Counted from the stretch's first letter, positions 17,585 through 25,953 are shown. The stretch is 64,000 nucleotides of DNA from Ruminococcus sp. (GCA_017457155.1 JAFTHZ010000007.1:31695-95694), one strand, 5' to 3'. Made by a program: numbers and translations. Notes: a model not told the origin generated them from the letters alone.

Positions 17585-18470
17585 CGAAATGGCAAGCGCC
17601 GTTTTCCGCCGACGGGACGAATATATAGCGGACAGAAAGAGAAAAACAGGAATTATCCTGAAGGCAGGAGTACCCGTCTGCTCACTGCTGCTTGTGTCTT
17701 TGCTGGGAATACTTGTGTGGCATGGAGGCAGACTCCCGGAGATTCCCGCCACACCATCCACGGACAAATCCCTTGTGCAGGACACAGAAGATAAAACAGA
17801 AAACACCCTGCAGGGCGGAGCACAGAATCCTCCTGCAGTTTCGGAGGCAGACCCTGCCCCTTCAGACCACGGCTCTCAGGGAGAGAGTGAACACAACGGT
17901 AACACAGGGAACATACCTATGGTGACAGACCCTATGGAGCAAAGCAGCGGAGGGACTCAGACTCAGCAGCCTCCCCCCACATCAGAAGATACCCCAAAGC
18001 CTACAAAACCGCCACAGACACCGGGAAACAATAACCAGGAATCTGAAGACCCCGAGGTTCCCGAGGCGACAGATGGTTCTTCCGGAGGCTTCAATGAGGG
18101 AGAGGAACCCTTTTTCCCAACACCTCCCCCAAAGCCCACAGAGCCTGTGGAGAACGAACCTATGGCAACTGAGCCCATGGCGCCCAGACCTTCTACCCCT
18201 TCCGCATGGGAGGGAGAAGGTTCGTCCCCCGGGATAGATCAGGTTGACCCAACAGTCCCTGTGTGCACCGATCCTTGTACAGAGCCCTGCACAGAGCAGG
18301 AGACTACCTCACCCTATGTGTCCAATAGAGACACGGCGCAGGTGGGCACAGGCTTCAGCCTGTCCCGGGTATCGGCAGACTCGTACTGTGATGAAGTGTG
18401 GAGAATGTTACCCCCACACAGGGACTTTGTAACAAAGGGCATACATCAAAAAAGAATGACACAAAAGTGA
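17571..18470 (+). CDS. Membrane-anchored Pro/Thr-rich protein, probable anti-sigma factor
   Basis: The ATG at 17571 overlaps the sigma gene's end, so the two are translationally linked. The 299-residue product has a short basic cytoplasmic part (MKDYNEMASAVFRRRDEY...), one membrane helix (about 29-49) and an extracytoplasmic part of about 250 residues that is low-complexity Pro/Thr/Glu/Ser-rich, with repeats such as PTEP and CTDPCTEPCTEQ. Its last 50 residues are less repetitive. Small membrane proteins coded right after an ECF factor normally hold it inactive. No ASD or RsgI domain is recognised, so the role rests on position and topology. The rigid exterior may reach through the wall. Confidence 0.65.
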   Translation: MKDYNEMASAVFRRRDEYIADRKRKTGIILKAGVPVCSLLLVSLLGILVWHGGRLPEIPATPSTDKSLVQDTEDKTENTLQGGAQNPPAVSEADPAPSDHGSQGESEHNGNTGNIPMVTDPMEQSSGGTQTQQPPPTSEDTPKPTKPPQTPGNNNQESEDPEVPEATDGSSGGFNEGEEPFFPTPPPKPTEPVENEPMATEPMAPRPSTPSAWEGEGSSPGIDQVDPTVPVCTDPCTEPCTEQETTSPYVSNRDTAQVGTGFSLSRVSADSYCDEVWRMLPPHRDFVTKGIHQKRMTQK

Positions 18471-18545
18471 GAAGTCAACAGAATCGAGCGGCACAAAATT
18501 CGGTGCCGTAAATATAACTCAAGTCCTTTTCGAACTCATACCATA

Positions 18546-18585
18546 GAGGGGTGTGCGAGATAACAGCTCATCCTGCACACCCCTC
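18546..18585 (+). promoter_or_regulatory. Long GC-rich hairpin before the dockerin gene
   Basis: An 11-bp perfect stem, GAGGGGTGTGC with GCACACCCCTC, closes an 18-nt loop 70 bp before the dockerin start. A second stem, CGGCAC with GTGCCG, lies near 18490-18509. The T-run at 18601 is about 15 nt away, so this may be a terminator of the sigma operon or a leader structure. Confidence 0.5.
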
Positions 18586-18655
18586 ACTCCCCCCCACATC
18601 TTTTTTCGTTTGAGGACTTTAATTCATACAGATTGACATCAGGAGGTTTTACAGT

Positions 18656-19648
18656 ATGAAGAAAATACTATCTTTGGTTTTGGCTATGTTAATGCTTTGC
18701 TCACTGTGTGCCATATCAGCAGGAGCAGAGGATGATGGTGCAAACGACCTGACAGCAAAATGCAGGGATGCCTTTGCAGATTATATCGGCTACGAGGCCT
18801 CTTTGGATGAGGCTCTTCACTGTAAGGTGTTCGGAGACGTGAGTGCGGATACAGAGGGGTCAGATGTGATGTTTCTGGGATACACCAGAAGAAACGGTGC
18901 AGCCTATATGGATGTGTGCTCACAGCAGAGAATCGGCGGATATCTGTTTTTGTCCGGATATGTTTACGGCCCTGTGACAAATCCCGTGGGACTGTATGTT
19001 CTCCATAATGGGGATCAGGTTATACCGCTGATTACTGCCTACGAGCTTGGCTATGTTGATATTGACAAGGCGGCTCAGCTTGGGGGAGCAGAGGCTGTGA
19101 GCGGTACTCAGGACTACAGGGATGAGGTTATCTCCAAAATCTCTGCAGAAAAAGACAACTACACCGAGCTTTATGCTCATTATTATCAGCCTAATTCCTG
19201 CTCTGCCTACGACCCTGATTGGGTGCTGGTAGAGACTTATGTCCATGGTCACGAGAGTTGGGAGGTTTCAAAGCGTATAGGAGACTACGCTGTATCAAAC
19301 AGCAACCTATATAGTCCCGATGACCTGGGATATTATATCTATGTTCCTGCTATTGACGAGCTCTATACCCTGAGCGAGGCTCTGTCATCGGAGAATGTGA
19401 TTGATGCAGAGGTAGCCTTTGTGCATATGGGCAGCAGGGCTGTCCGCATAGGAGATGCAGACGGCAACGGTGAGCTTAACGTCCGTGATGCCACCGCCAT
19501 CCAGAAACATTTGGTGGGAATCGACACCCCTGTGACCTTTGGCGAGAAGCACACAAAGCACATTTTTGACTTTAACCAGGACGACAGTGTGAACGTCAAA
19601 GATGCCACAGCTGTTCAGAAGTTTATCGCAGGCTTTGAGGTTATCTGA
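18656..19648 (+). CDS. Secreted dockerin protein with two copies of the uncharacterised domain
   Basis: The start follows AGGAGGTTTTACAGT. The 330-residue product has a signal peptide (about 1-24), two successive copies of the domain seen in the proteins at 1486 and 2145, and a C-terminal dockerin with loops DADGNGELNVRD and DFNQDDSVNVKD. Copy one contains QRIGGYLFL and LYVLHNG; copy two contains YAHYYQ, PDWV, KRIGDYAV and YYIYVPAIDELYTL. It lies 185 bp behind the ECF sigma/anti-sigma pair in the same direction, which suggests but does not prove control by that sigma factor. No enzyme domain is recognised. Confidence 0.85.
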   Translation: MKKILSLVLAMLMLCSLCAISAGAEDDGANDLTAKCRDAFADYIGYEASLDEALHCKVFGDVSADTEGSDVMFLGYTRRNGAAYMDVCSQQRIGGYLFLSGYVYGPVTNPVGLYVLHNGDQVIPLITAYELGYVDIDKAAQLGGAEAVSGTQDYRDEVISKISAEKDNYTELYAHYYQPNSCSAYDPDWVLVETYVHGHESWEVSKRIGDYAVSNSNLYSPDDLGYYIYVPAIDELYTLSEALSSENVIDAEVAFVHMGSRAVRIGDADGNGELNVRDATAIQKHLVGIDTPVTFGEKHTKHIFDFNQDDSVNVKDATAVQKFIAGFEVI

Positions 19649-19695
19649 GTTTTTGCAAGACTTTTATTGTTTTTTACCCCTTGAAATGTGACGCA

Positions 19696-19728
19696 AAAAG
19701 CACCCTCTGAAAAATGGAGGGTGCTTTT
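19696..19728. terminator. Bidirectional terminator
   Basis: AAAAGCACCCTC pairs with GAGGGTGCTTTT between the convergent dockerin and GH13 genes. Confidence 0.88.
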
Positions 19729-19755
19729 GCTTTGTGAGATATTCAATTTACTGTT

Positions 19756-21051
19756 TTATGCTTTGATTATCTGTGAGCTGTAGGGGGCAACCTGTGCCTC
19801 GTACTGTCTGCCCTTGTAATTTACTGACAGAAACTTTGAGTCTGAAGAGATGTTCATAAACACCAGTCGGGTGTCCTGGTCGGTGCTTCGTGCAAAGACC
19901 AGCTGTTCGTTCATGATCTGGACAGACTCATAGGAGCCGTACTTCAGAGCAGGGGAGGAGTGACGTACTTGTGCCAGAGTTTTCAGGTGCTCCATAAGCT
20001 CTCTGTCCAGAATATTCGGATTGTCTACGTCAATGGCAGGTCGCATGGCTGCGTCAGAGTGACGCTCTTTCTTTCCGCTTATTGCCCACTCGCTGCCATA
20101 GTAGATGCTGGGGATACCTGGCATGGTGTAGAGCAGGGTGTATATATTCTTCAGGTCCTCGTGGCGATTGAGCACGTTGACTATTCGGCTTACGTCGTGG
20201 TTGTCCACAAAGCTGTACAGGGTCTTGTCCTTATACAGACCCCACTCTCCGCCGAACTGACGGTTGAAGGAGTGAGCAATCTCAAAGAGGTTCTTTGTGT
20301 TGAGACAGGAGTAAAGTCCCTTGTAGCACTCGTAGTTGGTGACGGAGTGAAGCATATCATCGTTCATCCATACGCGGTAGTCGCTGGCACAGGTGATCTC
20401 TCCCATAAGCCAGAAGTCGGGGCGTTTGCTGAGGGTGCGACGGCGAAGCTCGCGGAAAAAGTCGTGGTCGATGCAGTCTGCGGCATCCAGTCTGAGTCCG
20501 CTGATGCCGAACTCGTCGATCCACATATCCACAGCAGACAGAAGGTGTTCACGTACCTGAGGATTCTTAAGGTTCAGCTTTACCAGAGTGTTGTGCCCTG
20601 CCCAGTTGTCATAGGAGAGTCCGTCATTTCTGTCGTTGTTGCCGTTGAAGTTCAGGCCTGATATCCAACTGCAGTAGGGGGAGCTTTCTCTGTTCTTCAA
20701 CACATCCTGAAAGGCAAAGTGGCCTCTGCCTACGTGGTTGAACACACCATCCAGTATCAGGTGGATGCCTGTCTCGTCCAGAGCCTTGCACAGACTTTTG
20801 AAGTCCTCGTTGGTTCCAAGTCTTGGGTCGATTTTGGTAAAGTCGTGGGTGTCATATCCGTGGAAACCCGAGTCAAAGATAGGACCCAGATACAGGGCGT
20901 TGATACCCAGGGATTTCATGTGTGGGATCCATCTCTCAATTTTATCCAGACGGTTTATGGGTGCCTCACCCGTATTTTTTTGGGGAGCCCCGCAGAAACC
21001 CAGTGGATAGATGTGATAGAATATGCATTCGTTGGGGATAAAATTCTTCAT
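19756..21051 (-). CDS. GH13 alpha-amylase family glycoside hydrolase, cytoplasmic
   Basis: The 431-residue protein has the GH13 regions in order: DGVFNH at 101-106, GLRLDA with the nucleophile Asp189, GEI with acid/base Glu218, and VDNHD with Asp286. It has no signal peptide, so it probably acts inside the cell on imported maltodextrins, like cyclomaltodextrinases or neopullulanases. The domain B loop is short and no N-terminal CBM34 is present, which makes it smaller than classical neopullulanase. AAGGAG precedes the ATG. A TetR-type operator-like palindrome (21067-21078) lies just upstream, and the tetR gene is immediately behind it in the same direction. Confidence 0.9.
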   Translation of the reverse strand: MKNFIPNECIFYHIYPLGFCGAPQKNTGEAPINRLDKIERWIPHMKSLGINALYLGPIFDSGFHGYDTHDFTKIDPRLGTNEDFKSLCKALDETGIHLILDGVFNHVGRGHFAFQDVLKNRESSPYCSWISGLNFNGNNDRNDGLSYDNWAGHNTLVKLNLKNPQVREHLLSAVDMWIDEFGISGLRLDAADCIDHDFFRELRRRTLSKRPDFWLMGEITCASDYRVWMNDDMLHSVTNYECYKGLYSCLNTKNLFEIAHSFNRQFGGEWGLYKDKTLYSFVDNHDVSRIVNVLNRHEDLKNIYTLLYTMPGIPSIYYGSEWAISGKKERHSDAAMRPAIDVDNPNILDRELMEHLKTLAQVRHSSPALKYGSYESVQIMNEQLVFARSTDQDTRLVFMNISSDSKFLSVNYKGRQYEAQVAPYSSQIIKA

Positions 21052-21066
21052 GTTGTCTCCTTTGTG

Positions 21067-21078
21067 TACCGATTGGTA
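21067..21078. promoter_or_regulatory. Operator-like palindrome before the GH13 gene
   Basis: TACCGATTGGTA is a TACC-N4-GGTA palindrome resembling the core of the TetR operator at 21710-21729 (TACCGAACGGTA). It lies 16 bp before the GH13 start codon. Confidence 0.5.
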
Positions 21079-21101
21079 TATTGATAATAAATAAAAAAGG
21101 C

Positions 21102-21686
21102 TTACGAATATATGCCATAGAGGAATTGCTGTCTCAGCTTGTATATTGTTTCGTCAGAGATTATGCTCTCGTCTCCTGATTGTAGGTATGCGCTGATTGT
21201 AGCATTGATAGTTCCCACAAAGCTCAGGGTGCACATGGTTTCCTTGCCTTTTATGTTGCCTGCGTGGGACGCTGCGGTGTCGAAGAACTGCTTGATTATG
21301 GCGGATTCTCTGTCGATGTAGGGCTTTGCCGCAAGGTAGGCGGTGTCCTGACCCACACGCATCATGAGTCCTGCTCTGAGCATAAAGAACTCGGGGGATC
21401 TGCGGGCGGTGTCAAAGCACACCTTGGCAAATCTGAAGAAGGTCAGCGCGATGTCCTCAGGCAGAGAGGCTGCGTTCTCAAGCTCGCTGATGAAGTTGCC
21501 GTAGTGGTTGTGCAGTATCTCCTCCAGAAGTCCCTCCTTAGAGCCGAAGTAGTGATACATGGTGGGCTTGGTGACTCCTGCAGCACTCACAATATCCGCT
21601 GTGGATACTCCGTCAAAACCTCTGCTCGAGAATAGTCTGAGTCCGCATCTGAGAAGTTCCTGTTTGTTGTCTTTGTTATCGGTCAT
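21102..21686 (-). CDS. TetR/AcrR family transcriptional regulator
   Basis: The 194-residue protein has an N-terminal TetR DNA-binding domain (about 9-56: GLRLFSSRGFDGVSTADIV, then GVTKPTMYHYFGSKEGLL) and a helical ligand-binding C-terminus. GGAGGTG precedes the ATG. Its promoter contains a perfect 9+9 bp palindrome between -35 and -10, so it almost certainly represses itself. A similar but weaker half-site pair lies before the GH13 gene downstream, so the enzyme is a likely second target. The inducer is unknown; a sugar is a reasonable guess from context only. Confidence 0.92.
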   Translation of the reverse strand: MTDNKDNKQELLRCGLRLFSSRGFDGVSTADIVSAAGVTKPTMYHYFGSKEGLLEEILHNHYGNFISELENAASLPEDIALTFFRFAKVCFDTARRSPEFFMLRAGLMMRVGQDTAYLAAKPYIDRESAIIKQFFDTAASHAGNIKGKETMCTLSFVGTINATISAYLQSGDESIISDETIYKLRQQFLYGIYS

Positions 21687-21709
21687 GTTTTCACCTCCGA
21701 TGCAGTTCT

Positions 21710-21738
21710 ATTATACCGAACGGTATAATGTTTGTCAA
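21710..21738 (-). promoter_or_regulatory. tetR promoter with embedded operator
   Basis: On the minus strand TTGACA (21733-21738) and TATAAT (21710-21715) are separated by 17 nt. The palindrome ATTATACCG-AA-CGGTATAAT at 21710-21729 fills the spacer and -10 box, ideal for repression. Confidence 0.85.
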
Positions 21739-21774
21739 GTCTCAGATTTTATATAGAGAACAGAGATTTTTTTG

Positions 21775-21803
21775 TTGACTTGGGTTTTATGCAATGATAT
21801 TAT
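21775..21803 (+). promoter_or_regulatory. Promoter of the DUF6020-like/GT2 operon
   Basis: TTGACT at 21775-21780 and TATTAT at 21798-21803, 17 nt apart. It is 46 bp from the operator centre, so TetR control of this unit is possible but not evident. Confidence 0.75.
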
Positions 21804-21861
21804 AAAAGGGATAATTAGCCTTTGTATACGCAAAATCAGTATGTCTTAAAGGGGAGATATA

Positions 21862-23661
21862 ATGAAACTGTGCAAAAACTCTGACAAAAGAGTTTATACT
21901 TACCTAAAGATTGCTATTCAGTTGTTTACATCTTTTGTCTGGATTCTGTGTCTTGCGGACACAAATTCCTATTACAGCGTTTACCTTCTCTGTGCGTTTT
22001 TAGGAGCTTTTTGCTTTGCTGATAATTACAGGAATAACCGAAAAGCAGCAAAGTTGCAGGGGTTGGTTATGGGCTTGTTTTCCGGGATTATTTCAGTAGC
22101 GACGGTTGCAGCAAATTATAACCTGTTCTTCCCTCTGGATTCCAGCAACATCTTGAATATCCCCTTGTGTTTGCTTGGAGGATTCTTTGTTTTCTGGAAT
22201 ATTATAGTTTATCTTTGCAATGCGCTTCCTGTGTCTTGTGATTGCTCAAAGATTGCAGAACAAAGAAATCATCCTCTCAGGTTCTTCCTTGTTTCCTTTG
22301 GTATTATTGCAGTTATTGACCTGGTGTACCTTGTGCTGTACACGTTGCCCGGTGTTGTTTCCGTGGACAGCCTGCATCAGCTCAACCAGGTAGTCACCAA
22401 TACATATACCAATCATCATCCCTTCTGGCATACAATTAACATAAAGATAATTGTAGAGATCGGACTTGCTCTGTTTGGAAATATAAACGCAGCCATTACT
22501 CTATATACTGTTCTGTCAGTATTGTTCATGGCCATGTGTTTTTCTTATGCGATGGTTACCCTTTATCAGTCGGGAGTTCCCAGAATCGGAATCATCATTC
22601 CCTTTGTATTTTATGCATTGGTACCCTACAATGTAGCTTTCAGCGTAACAATGCTCAAAGATATACCCTTTGCAGGGGTGGCGCTTGTTTTTGTTGTTGC
22701 TGTTTTTCGTTTATTCAAGAGAACAGGACAGCGTGTATGGATAGACTACATTATGCTTGTAGGCAGCTGTCTTGGGTTCTGTCTGTGGCGTTCCAACGGA
22801 CGGTATGCAATCCTGGCAACGGTTGTTATTTTCGCAATTGTTCTGAGAAAACGATTTATCTCTGTTACAGGGATCGTTGCAGGTGTGCTTGTTATCAGCT
22901 GGATATTACAGGGTCCTGTTCTGGCTGTGATGAATATTAAACAGACCCAGTACGCAGAAGCATTCTCCATACCTGCTCAGCAGATTGCTCGTGTAATTAC
23001 TGCAGGTTGTCCTCTTACTGATGATGAAGAGGAGCTTCTCTCCAATATAATGGATGTGGATGAGATTCCTCAGCTGTACAAGGAGTATATTTCTGATCCT
23101 GTCAAAGCAGAGATTGCAGAAACAGGAGATGACTACCTCCGAGAGCACAAGGTTGAATTCCTTAAGCTTTGGATTCAGCTGGGACTTAAGTACCCTCAGC
23201 ATTATGCGGCAGCCTATGTTGAGCAGACAAAAGGTTACTGGAACGGAGGATATGACTATCTTGTGTATAGTACCATCGTCCACGAAAATGATCTGGGAAT
23301 TGTAGAGAATCCGGACAGCACCATCGGACGTATGGCAGCTAACCTCTACTTCTGGGGATTTGACAAGCAGGCTTTTTGTCAGCCGCTTCAGAGTATCGGG
23401 CTCCACGTGTGGATATTGTTGGCCGTGTTGGTAATCAACCTGCTGAAGAAGAGGGAGGAGGCGCTGCTCACCATTCCTGTGATTATGGTAATCGCCACCC
23501 TTCTTATAGCGACCCCCGTGTTCTCGGAGTTCAGATATGCCTATTCAGTATTCACAACCCTGCCGTTTATCGGAGCGGTGACGGTGTTTTCCTGTTCTGC
23601 AAAAAAAGTAAAAACTACAGACATACAAAATGTGAAAGAGGAGGATTCTCCCCATGAGTAA
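21862..23661 (+). CDS. DUF6020-like multi-pass membrane protein (GT-C-like)
   Basis: The 599-residue protein has 11-13 membrane helices. A conserved-looking loop after the fifth helix reads LPGVVSVDSLHQLNQV, then NHHPFWHT, and later SVTMLKDIPF; these acidic/His-rich external loops fit the DUF6020 group of GT-C-type glycosyltransferases. A soluble region of about 170 residues (370-540) precedes the last helices. The following GT2 gene overlaps it by 8 bp and encodes a polyprenyl-phosphate sugar synthase, so the pair could make and use a lipid-linked sugar donor. AAGGGGAGATATA precedes the start. Confidence 0.8.
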   Translation: MKLCKNSDKRVYTYLKIAIQLFTSFVWILCLADTNSYYSVYLLCAFLGAFCFADNYRNNRKAAKLQGLVMGLFSGIISVATVAANYNLFFPLDSSNILNIPLCLLGGFFVFWNIIVYLCNALPVSCDCSKIAEQRNHPLRFFLVSFGIIAVIDLVYLVLYTLPGVVSVDSLHQLNQVVTNTYTNHHPFWHTINIKIIVEIGLALFGNINAAITLYTVLSVLFMAMCFSYAMVTLYQSGVPRIGIIIPFVFYALVPYNVAFSVTMLKDIPFAGVALVFVVAVFRLFKRTGQRVWIDYIMLVGSCLGFCLWRSNGRYAILATVVIFAIVLRKRFISVTGIVAGVLVISWILQGPVLAVMNIKQTQYAEAFSIPAQQIARVITAGCPLTDDEEELLSNIMDVDEIPQLYKEYISDPVKAEIAETGDDYLREHKVEFLKLWIQLGLKYPQHYAAAYVEQTKGYWNGGYDYLVYSTIVHENDLGIVENPDSTIGRMAANLYFWGFDKQAFCQPLQSIGLHVWILLAVLVINLLKKREEALLTIPVIMVIATLLIATPVFSEFRYAYSVFTTLPFIGAVTVFSCSAKKVKTTDIQNVKEEDSPHE

Positions 23662-24592
23662 AATTGCCGTACTTCTTCCCTGCTATAACGAGAGCAAGAC
23701 TATCGAGAAGGTAGTGACAGACTTCCGCTCTGTGTTTGCAGATTCTGTCCATGATGTGACTATATATGTATATGACAACAACTCCACTGACGGCACAGAC
23801 GAGATTGCTGCAAAAGCAGGCGCCTGTGTACGATATGAATATCAGCAGGGCAAGGGTAACGTTATCCGCCGTATGTTCAGAGAGATTGACGCTGATTGCT
23901 ACATAATGGCTGATGGCGACGATACATATCCTGCGGTTCATGCTCCCGAAATGGCAGAGCTGGTGCTCTCCAAGAGTCGTGACATGGTAGTGGGCGACAG
24001 ACTCTCATCCACGTATTTCACAGAGAACAAGCGTCCCTTCCACAATTTTGGAAACCGTATTGTACGCTCAAGCATCAACAGCCTATTCAAGAGCAACATA
24101 AAGGATATTATGACAGGCTACAGAGCCTTCAGCAAAAGATTTGTAAAATCCTTCCCTGTACTTTCAAAGGGCTTTGAGATCGAGACCGAGATGACAATCC
24201 ACGCTATCGACAAGAATATGCTTCTGGATAATGTAATCATTGAGTACAAGGACAGACCCGAGGGCAGCGAGTCGAAGCTCAACACCGTATCAGACGGAAT
24301 CAAGGTGCTTCGTACCGTTGTGCGTCTGTGGAAGAACTACAAGCCTCTGGGATTTTTCTCCCTGATTGCTCTTGTTGTGTTGCTTGTTGTTGTCGGGGTA
24401 TTTGTACCTACGGTACTTGTACCGTATATTCAGACAGGCCTGGTTGAGAACTTCCCCACACTTATTGCCTGCGGAATATTCCTGATTGTATCTCTGCTGT
24501 TTTTCTTCTGCGGATTGCTTCTGGATGCAATCGTCCAGAAGGAGAAGAGAGAGTTTGAGTTCCGTCTGCAGATGATAGAGAAGGATCTGTGA
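23654..24592 (+). CDS. GT2 glycosyltransferase, dolichol/polyprenyl-phosphate mannose synthase-like
   Basis: The 312-residue product has a GT-A domain with DNNSTDGT (41-48) and the catalytic ADGDDTYP (86-93), followed by two C-terminal membrane helices (about 228-250 and 262-287) and a charged tail. This matches DPM1-type enzymes that charge a polyprenyl phosphate with a hexose. It overlaps the preceding membrane protein gene by 8 bp, and GAGGAGG within that gene serves as ribosome site. It differs from the GtrB-like enzyme at 3623 in lacking its NDGS and DADLQHPP forms. Confidence 0.88.
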   Translation: MSKIAVLLPCYNESKTIEKVVTDFRSVFADSVHDVTIYVYDNNSTDGTDEIAAKAGACVRYEYQQGKGNVIRRMFREIDADCYIMADGDDTYPAVHAPEMAELVLSKSRDMVVGDRLSSTYFTENKRPFHNFGNRIVRSSINSLFKSNIKDIMTGYRAFSKRFVKSFPVLSKGFEIETEMTIHAIDKNMLLDNVIIEYKDRPEGSESKLNTVSDGIKVLRTVVRLWKNYKPLGFFSLIALVVLLVVVGVFVPTVLVPYIQTGLVENFPTLIACGIFLIVSLLFFFCGLLLDAIVQKEKREFEFRLQMIEKDL

Positions 24593-24615
24593 TTCGGAAC
24601 AGCCAATAAATAAAA

Positions 24616-24656
24616 CAGACCGCCTCGGAGATGATCCAAAGCGGTCTGCTTTTTTG
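24616..24656 (+). terminator. Terminator of the DUF6020-like/GT2 operon
   Basis: CAGACCGC at 24616-24623 pairs with GCGGTCTG at 24641-24648, followed by CTTTTTT. Confidence 0.88.
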
Positions 24657-24705
24657 TGTGGCAGATAGCACAGCAGGAGGTGCTGTATCCTGTGAAACAG
24701 CAATA

Positions 24706-24744
24706 AAAACTCCCCTCTCTGGCTTGTGACAGAAAGGGGAGTTT
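24706..24744 (-). terminator. Terminator of tRNA-Thr
   Basis: On the minus strand AACTCCCC pairs with GGGGAGTT and is followed by TTTATT, directly behind the tRNA. Confidence 0.8.
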
Positions 24745-24745
24745 G

Positions 24746-24821
24746 TGGAGCTGGTGGCGTGACTTGAACACGTGACCTTCTCATTACGAGTGAGATGCTC
24801 TACCGACTGAGCTACACCAGC
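24746..24821 (-). tRNA. tRNA-Thr (anticodon CGT), CCA encoded
   Basis: The minus strand reads as a cloverleaf: acceptor GCTGGTG/CACCAGC, D arm GCTC...GAGC, anticodon stem TCTCA/TGAGA with loop CTCGTAA (anticodon CGT, codon ACG), T loop TTCAAGT, discriminator T, then CCA. The T stem has one A-C mismatch at its outer pair. Confidence 0.95.
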
Positions 24822-25037
24822 AGGAGTATTATGGATGGAAAAGTGAATCGGGACACAAAGCATTATACAGTATGCCGGGGGATTTTTCAATAAAAAACTT
24901 CTGCGAAAAATAAATAAACAGTAATTTGAGGGTGAATATAATCTTGTTTCAAAAAAACAGGTGAAAGTTCGTCACGAAATGTGCAAAAGTGAATTTTTTG
25001 TGGTATTGTGTAGATAATAAACAAATGGGGTGATTTT
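24822..25037. other. Noncoding gap, nothing else recognised
   Basis: AT-rich spacer carrying the upstream regions of tRNA-Thr (minus) and the XRE gene (plus). I see no clear paired -35/-10 boxes I would defend. Confidence 0.4.
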
Positions 25038-25466
25038 ATGTCGAAGGAATTAGGATTGGTCCTGAAGGCACTGCGTCGCAACTGCGAGCTTACTCAGAAG
25101 CAGATCGCATCGGTACTGAATATCGATCGTTCTACCTATGCATACTATGAGCGCGGTACAACAGAGCCTGACCTGAAGAGTATTCTTAAAATCGCAAAGA
25201 TGATGAATGTCGACGTTGAGTCTTTGCTTCCGGACGGCGAGGGTAAGCCTCTCCTCCAGGTCAGCGATATCACAAAAGAAGAAGGGGCAGTTATCAAGAA
25301 CGTTAAGAGACCCCGTCTTACAACTGATATGAAGGAACCGAAGATTTACGCATTGTCTGAGGATGAGCAGGATCTGGTTATCCGCTACAGAATCCTCAAC
25401 GCAGGCAATCAGCTGAAGGTGTCTGATTATATTGATGAGCTGGTTCAGAAGAACAACATCAGATAA
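25038..25466 (+). CDS. XRE family transcriptional regulator
   Basis: The 142-residue product has an N-terminal helix-turn-helix of the Cro/C1 type (about 7-62: LKALRRNCELTQKQIASVL, then STYAYYERGTTEPD and ILKIAKMMNVDVESLL) and a C-terminal 75-residue tail ending in a helical segment (LSEDEQDLVIRYRILN). This is the form of small stand-alone repressors. GGGGTGATTTT precedes the ATG. No partner gene, such as a toxin or phage function, is beside it, so its target is unknown. Confidence 0.88.
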   Translation: MSKELGLVLKALRRNCELTQKQIASVLNIDRSTYAYYERGTTEPDLKSILKIAKMMNVDVESLLPDGEGKPLLQVSDITKEEGAVIKNVKRPRLTTDMKEPKIYALSEDEQDLVIRYRILNAGNQLKVSDYIDELVQKNNIR

Positions 25467-25485
25467 TCATCAGTAGTCTAATAGC

Positions 25486-25534
25486 AAACAGCCCGGGCGG
25501 ACCGCAGCTGCGACGCACGGAAGCCCTGCTATGC
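25486..25534. other. GC-rich structured spacer
   Basis: A GC-rich block between the XRE gene and the rpsO promoter contains the self-complementary CGCAGCTGCG and can pair AGCCC with GGGCT. It may act as a terminator-like or regulatory element, but no T-run follows. Confidence 0.3.
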
Positions 25535-25544
25535 AAAAAAATAC

Positions 25545-25573
25545 TTTACTTTTCAAAAACAATATGGTATAAT
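25545..25573 (+). promoter_or_regulatory. rpsO promoter
   Basis: TTTACT at 25545-25550 and TATAAT at 25568-25573, 17 nt apart. The resulting leader of about 95 nt includes CCGC-CAT-GCGG and could be the S15 autoregulatory leader; that is inference. Confidence 0.75.
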
Positions 25574-25677
25574 ACCGTTGTTTTCGCCCCTTTCACGGAT
25601 TTGGGAGTATGCCGCCATGCGGATTCACCGTCCTTTCTCTGTGTCTGAGGGTAATATTAAAAAAGGTGGTTTACACA

Positions 25678-25941
25678 ATGCTTAAAGAAGAAAAGATCGC
25701 AATTATCAACGAGTACGCTCTCCACGAGGGCGACACAGGTTCTCCTGAGGTTCAGATTGCTCTGCTCACAAAGAGAATCAACGACCTCACCGCTCACCTG
25801 AAGGAGCACAAGAAGGACCATCACAGCCGCAGAGGTCTGCTTAAGATGGTTGGTCAGAGAAGAGCTCTTCTGGCTTATCTCACAAAGATCGACATCGAGA
25901 GATACCGTTCCATCATCGCAAGACTCGGTATCCGTAAATAA
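25678..25941 (+). CDS. rpsO: 30S ribosomal protein S15
   Basis: The start is the ATG after AAAAAGGTGGTTTACACA; an ATG 69 bp upstream is rejected since it gives a non-S15 extension. The 87-residue product is a full-length S15 with the signatures [16 protein letters not shown] and [12 protein letters not shown]. It binds 16S rRNA in the central domain of the small subunit. It lies before pnp, the classic rpsO-pnp pair, but is separated from the nusA-infB-truB cluster at 42-49 kb with which it is often linked. Confidence 0.98.
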   Translation: MLKEEKIAIINEYALHEGDTGSPEVQIALLTKRINDLTAHLKEHKKDHHSRRGLLKMVGQRRALLAYLTKIDIERYRSIIARLGIRK

Positions 25942-25953
25942 TTGCAAAAAACG

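Noticed and set aside
25038-25466. XRE gene as part of a prophage or toxin-antitoxin pair
   Set aside because: No phage gene, integrase or toxin-like partner is adjacent, and composition matches the backbone.
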